Assembly (NCBI GenBank): GCA_945869935.1
Contig: CAMBSA010000111.1
Coordinates: 1-6,484 of the forward strand
Direction: 5' to 3'
Length of the DNA: 6,484 nt
DNA from: Bordetella parapertussis
GTDB taxonomy: Bacteria; Pseudomonadota; Gammaproteobacteria; Burkholderiales; SG8-39
Part shown: positions 5,167 to 6,484 of the stretch, piece by piece
Layout of the letters: each line of letters opens with the position of its first letter
How positions within the stretch are numbered: the first letter of the stretch is position 1
Position numbers and translations under genes: made by a program
Notes under the pieces: generated by a model
Database searches by the model: none
Told to the model about the DNA's origin: nothing
Seen by the model: only the letters and a program-made list of their open reading frames with translations

Positions 5167-6462
5167 ATGCTAGAAGCACTGCTCGGATTTGCCGGCATTT
5201 TTGCGCTCTCCCTTTTGCGTATCCCAATCGGTTTTTCGATGGGGATCGTCGGCTTCGTCGGCTTGGGAATCCTGCGGAACTGGAACTCTTCCTATTCTTC
5301 GGTAACCCAGACGATCTACGAGAGCGGTTTCAACTACGTGCTCTCCGTGATTCCCTTATTCATCCTCATGGGCAATCTGATCAGTCGAGCAGGCATGTCG
5401 AAGGAACTCTTTGATGCGGCGCACTCCTGGATAGGTCACTGGCGCGGCGGACTTGCGCACGCCACGGTGGTCGCCTCGGCCGGCTTCGGTTCGGTGTGCG
5501 GATCCAGCGTGGCGACTGCCGCGACGATGGCCAAGGTCTGCTATGCGCCAATGAAAAAACTGGGCTATGCCGACTCGCTCGCTGCCGGCTCCATCGCCGC
5601 GGGCGGTACTCTCGGCATCCTGATTCCTCCGTCGACATTGATGGTTATTTACGGAATCATGACCGAGACCAATATCGGGGCGCTGTTTGCGGCCGGGATG
5701 TTACCGGGCCTGCTTGCGGTCGCGCTGTTGTCGATTGCAATCCACTACACGACATGGCGCGATCCGAAGGCGGGCCCCCCCGGGCCGCGTTCGGACTGGC
5801 CGACGCGCTGGAAGGCCTTGCGTGGCGTCTGGGGAGTCACGGTACTGTTTGTCGTGTCTGTAGGCGGCATTTATTTTGGCGTGTTCACGGCGACCGAAGG
5901 TGCCGGTGTCGGCGCGTTCGGTGCGTTCATATTTGCTTTGTTTCGCGGGCAACTCACATGGCGCGTGATGCTGGATATTCTGGTCGAGAGCGCGCGTACG
6001 ACCTCGATGCTTTTTGTCATTTTGATCGGCGCATTTATATTCGCGAATTTCGTGAACTTCACGTCCTTGCCCAACGACCTGAAGTCTTTCATCGAGCGAT
6101 TTGAAGTTCATCCCATGCTCGTGATGACTGTGATATGCATCATCTACATCGTGCTTGGCACGGTGATGGAAGAACTCTCCATGATTCTCCTTACGGTGCC
6201 GCTGTTCTTTCCCATCGTGATGCATCTCGGGTTCGACCCTGTCTGGTTCGGCATCATCATCGTCGTGGTCGTCGAGATAGGATTGATCAGTCCTCCGGTG
6301 GGCATGAACATGTTCGTCGTACAGACGCTTCTGCCCAACGTGTCCCTGCGAACCGTATTCAAGGGGGTCTGGCCGTTTGTGATTGCGGACTGCGTACGTC
6401 TCGCGATACTTGTTGCTTTTCCCGCAATCAGTCTCTGGTTGCCGCAGCTCCTATTCAAATAG
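5167..6462 (+). CDS. TRAP transporter large permease subunit (DctM family)
   Basis: A 431-residue polytopic inner-membrane protein, full length for DctM, which forms the transport channel with DctQ. Family hallmarks are in order: IPLFILMGNLIS (62-73), the first hairpin region GGTLGILIPPSTLMVIYG (146-163), TATEGAGVGA (241-250), GTVMEELSMILLTVPLFFPI (331-350) and the second PP loop GLISPPVGMN (372-381). The two PPS/PPV loops mark the inverted-repeat halves that carry the ion and substrate sites. About 11-12 hydrophobic stretches span the protein, with a polar loop at about 198-217. It is co-transcribed with the small permease gene by spacing. No DctP gene is visible within the 22 bases after the stop, nor elsewhere in the window, so substrate class is open; sugar acid, aromatic acid or other carboxylates are all possible. 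Confidence 0.95.
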   Translation: MLEALLGFAGIFALSLLRIPIGFSMGIVGFVGLGILRNWNSSYSSVTQTIYESGFNYVLSVIPLFILMGNLISRAGMSKELFDAAHSWIGHWRGGLAHATVVASAGFGSVCGSSVATAATMAKVCYAPMKKLGYADSLAAGSIAAGGTLGILIPPSTLMVIYGIMTETNIGALFAAGMLPGLLAVALLSIAIHYTTWRDPKAGPPGPRSDWPTRWKALRGVWGVTVLFVVSVGGIYFGVFTATEGAGVGAFGAFIFALFRGQLTWRVMLDILVESARTTSMLFVILIGAFIFANFVNFTSLPNDLKSFIERFEVHPMLVMTVICIIYIVLGTVMEELSMILLTVPLFFPIVMHLGFDPVWFGIIIVVVVEIGLISPPVGMNMFVVQTLLPNVSLRTVFKGVWPFVIADCVRLAILVAFPAISLWLPQLLFK

Positions 6463-6484
6463 GCTCGCGGCGTTTGCCATACGG

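Overview
The window is GC-rich DNA (about 60% GC by eye) and looks like a chromosomal accessory catabolic locus of a Gram-negative proteobacterium. The protein styles (TRAP transporter, an MR/MLE-type enolase-superfamily enzyme, a ketopantoate-reductase-like enzyme, a class A flavoprotein monooxygenase with a DUF2783 tail) suggest Burkholderiales such as Bordetella, Achromobacter or Cupriavidus relatives. That placement is inference from family distribution, not from a marker gene. No rRNA, tRNA, CRISPR array, insertion sequence or phage gene was seen.

Layout: (1) 77-1144, minus strand, an enolase-superfamily acid-sugar dehydratase/racemase type enzyme. A small hairpin sits at its stop codon, and 1-76 holds no recognisable gene. 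(2) 1145-1489, a 345-bp divergent intergenic region with a near-perfect 14-bp palindrome and two short tandem duplications. It is the likely control region for both directions. (3) 1490-2467, plus strand, a ketopantoate reductase family (ApbA/PanE-like) NADP oxidoreductase. (4) 2487-4355, plus strand, a 622-residue FAD-dependent class A monooxygenase whose last ~60 residues match DUF2783. (5) 4356-4500, a spacer with a perfect 14-bp palindrome and a GC hairpin. (6) 4501-4650, a possible 49-residue small protein that overlaps (7) 4647-5153, the small membrane subunit of a TRAP transporter (DctQ type), followed by (8) 5167-6462, the large TRAP permease (DctM type). The last 22 bases hold nothing recognisable.

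How the genes may work together (inference): the TRAP permease imports an organic acid. The divergent MR/MLE enzyme, the reductase and the flavin monooxygenase then convert it or its products. The periplasmic binding protein (DctP), without which a TRAP system has no substrate specificity, is not in the window. It probably lies just past 6484 or is encoded elsewhere. No transcription regulator is present either.

The most interesting signal is in the monooxygenase gene. The DUF2783 tail is fused in frame to the flavoprotein, yet the fused gene still carries a GGAGG at 4157-4161 placed 5 nt before an in-frame ATG at 4167. That ATG would start a free 62-residue DUF2783 protein. This looks either like a recent gene fusion that kept the old start signals, or like one gene making two products. 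A second signal is the 49-codon ORF with a strong Shine-Dalgarno and an ATGA overlap with the TRAP small-subunit gene.
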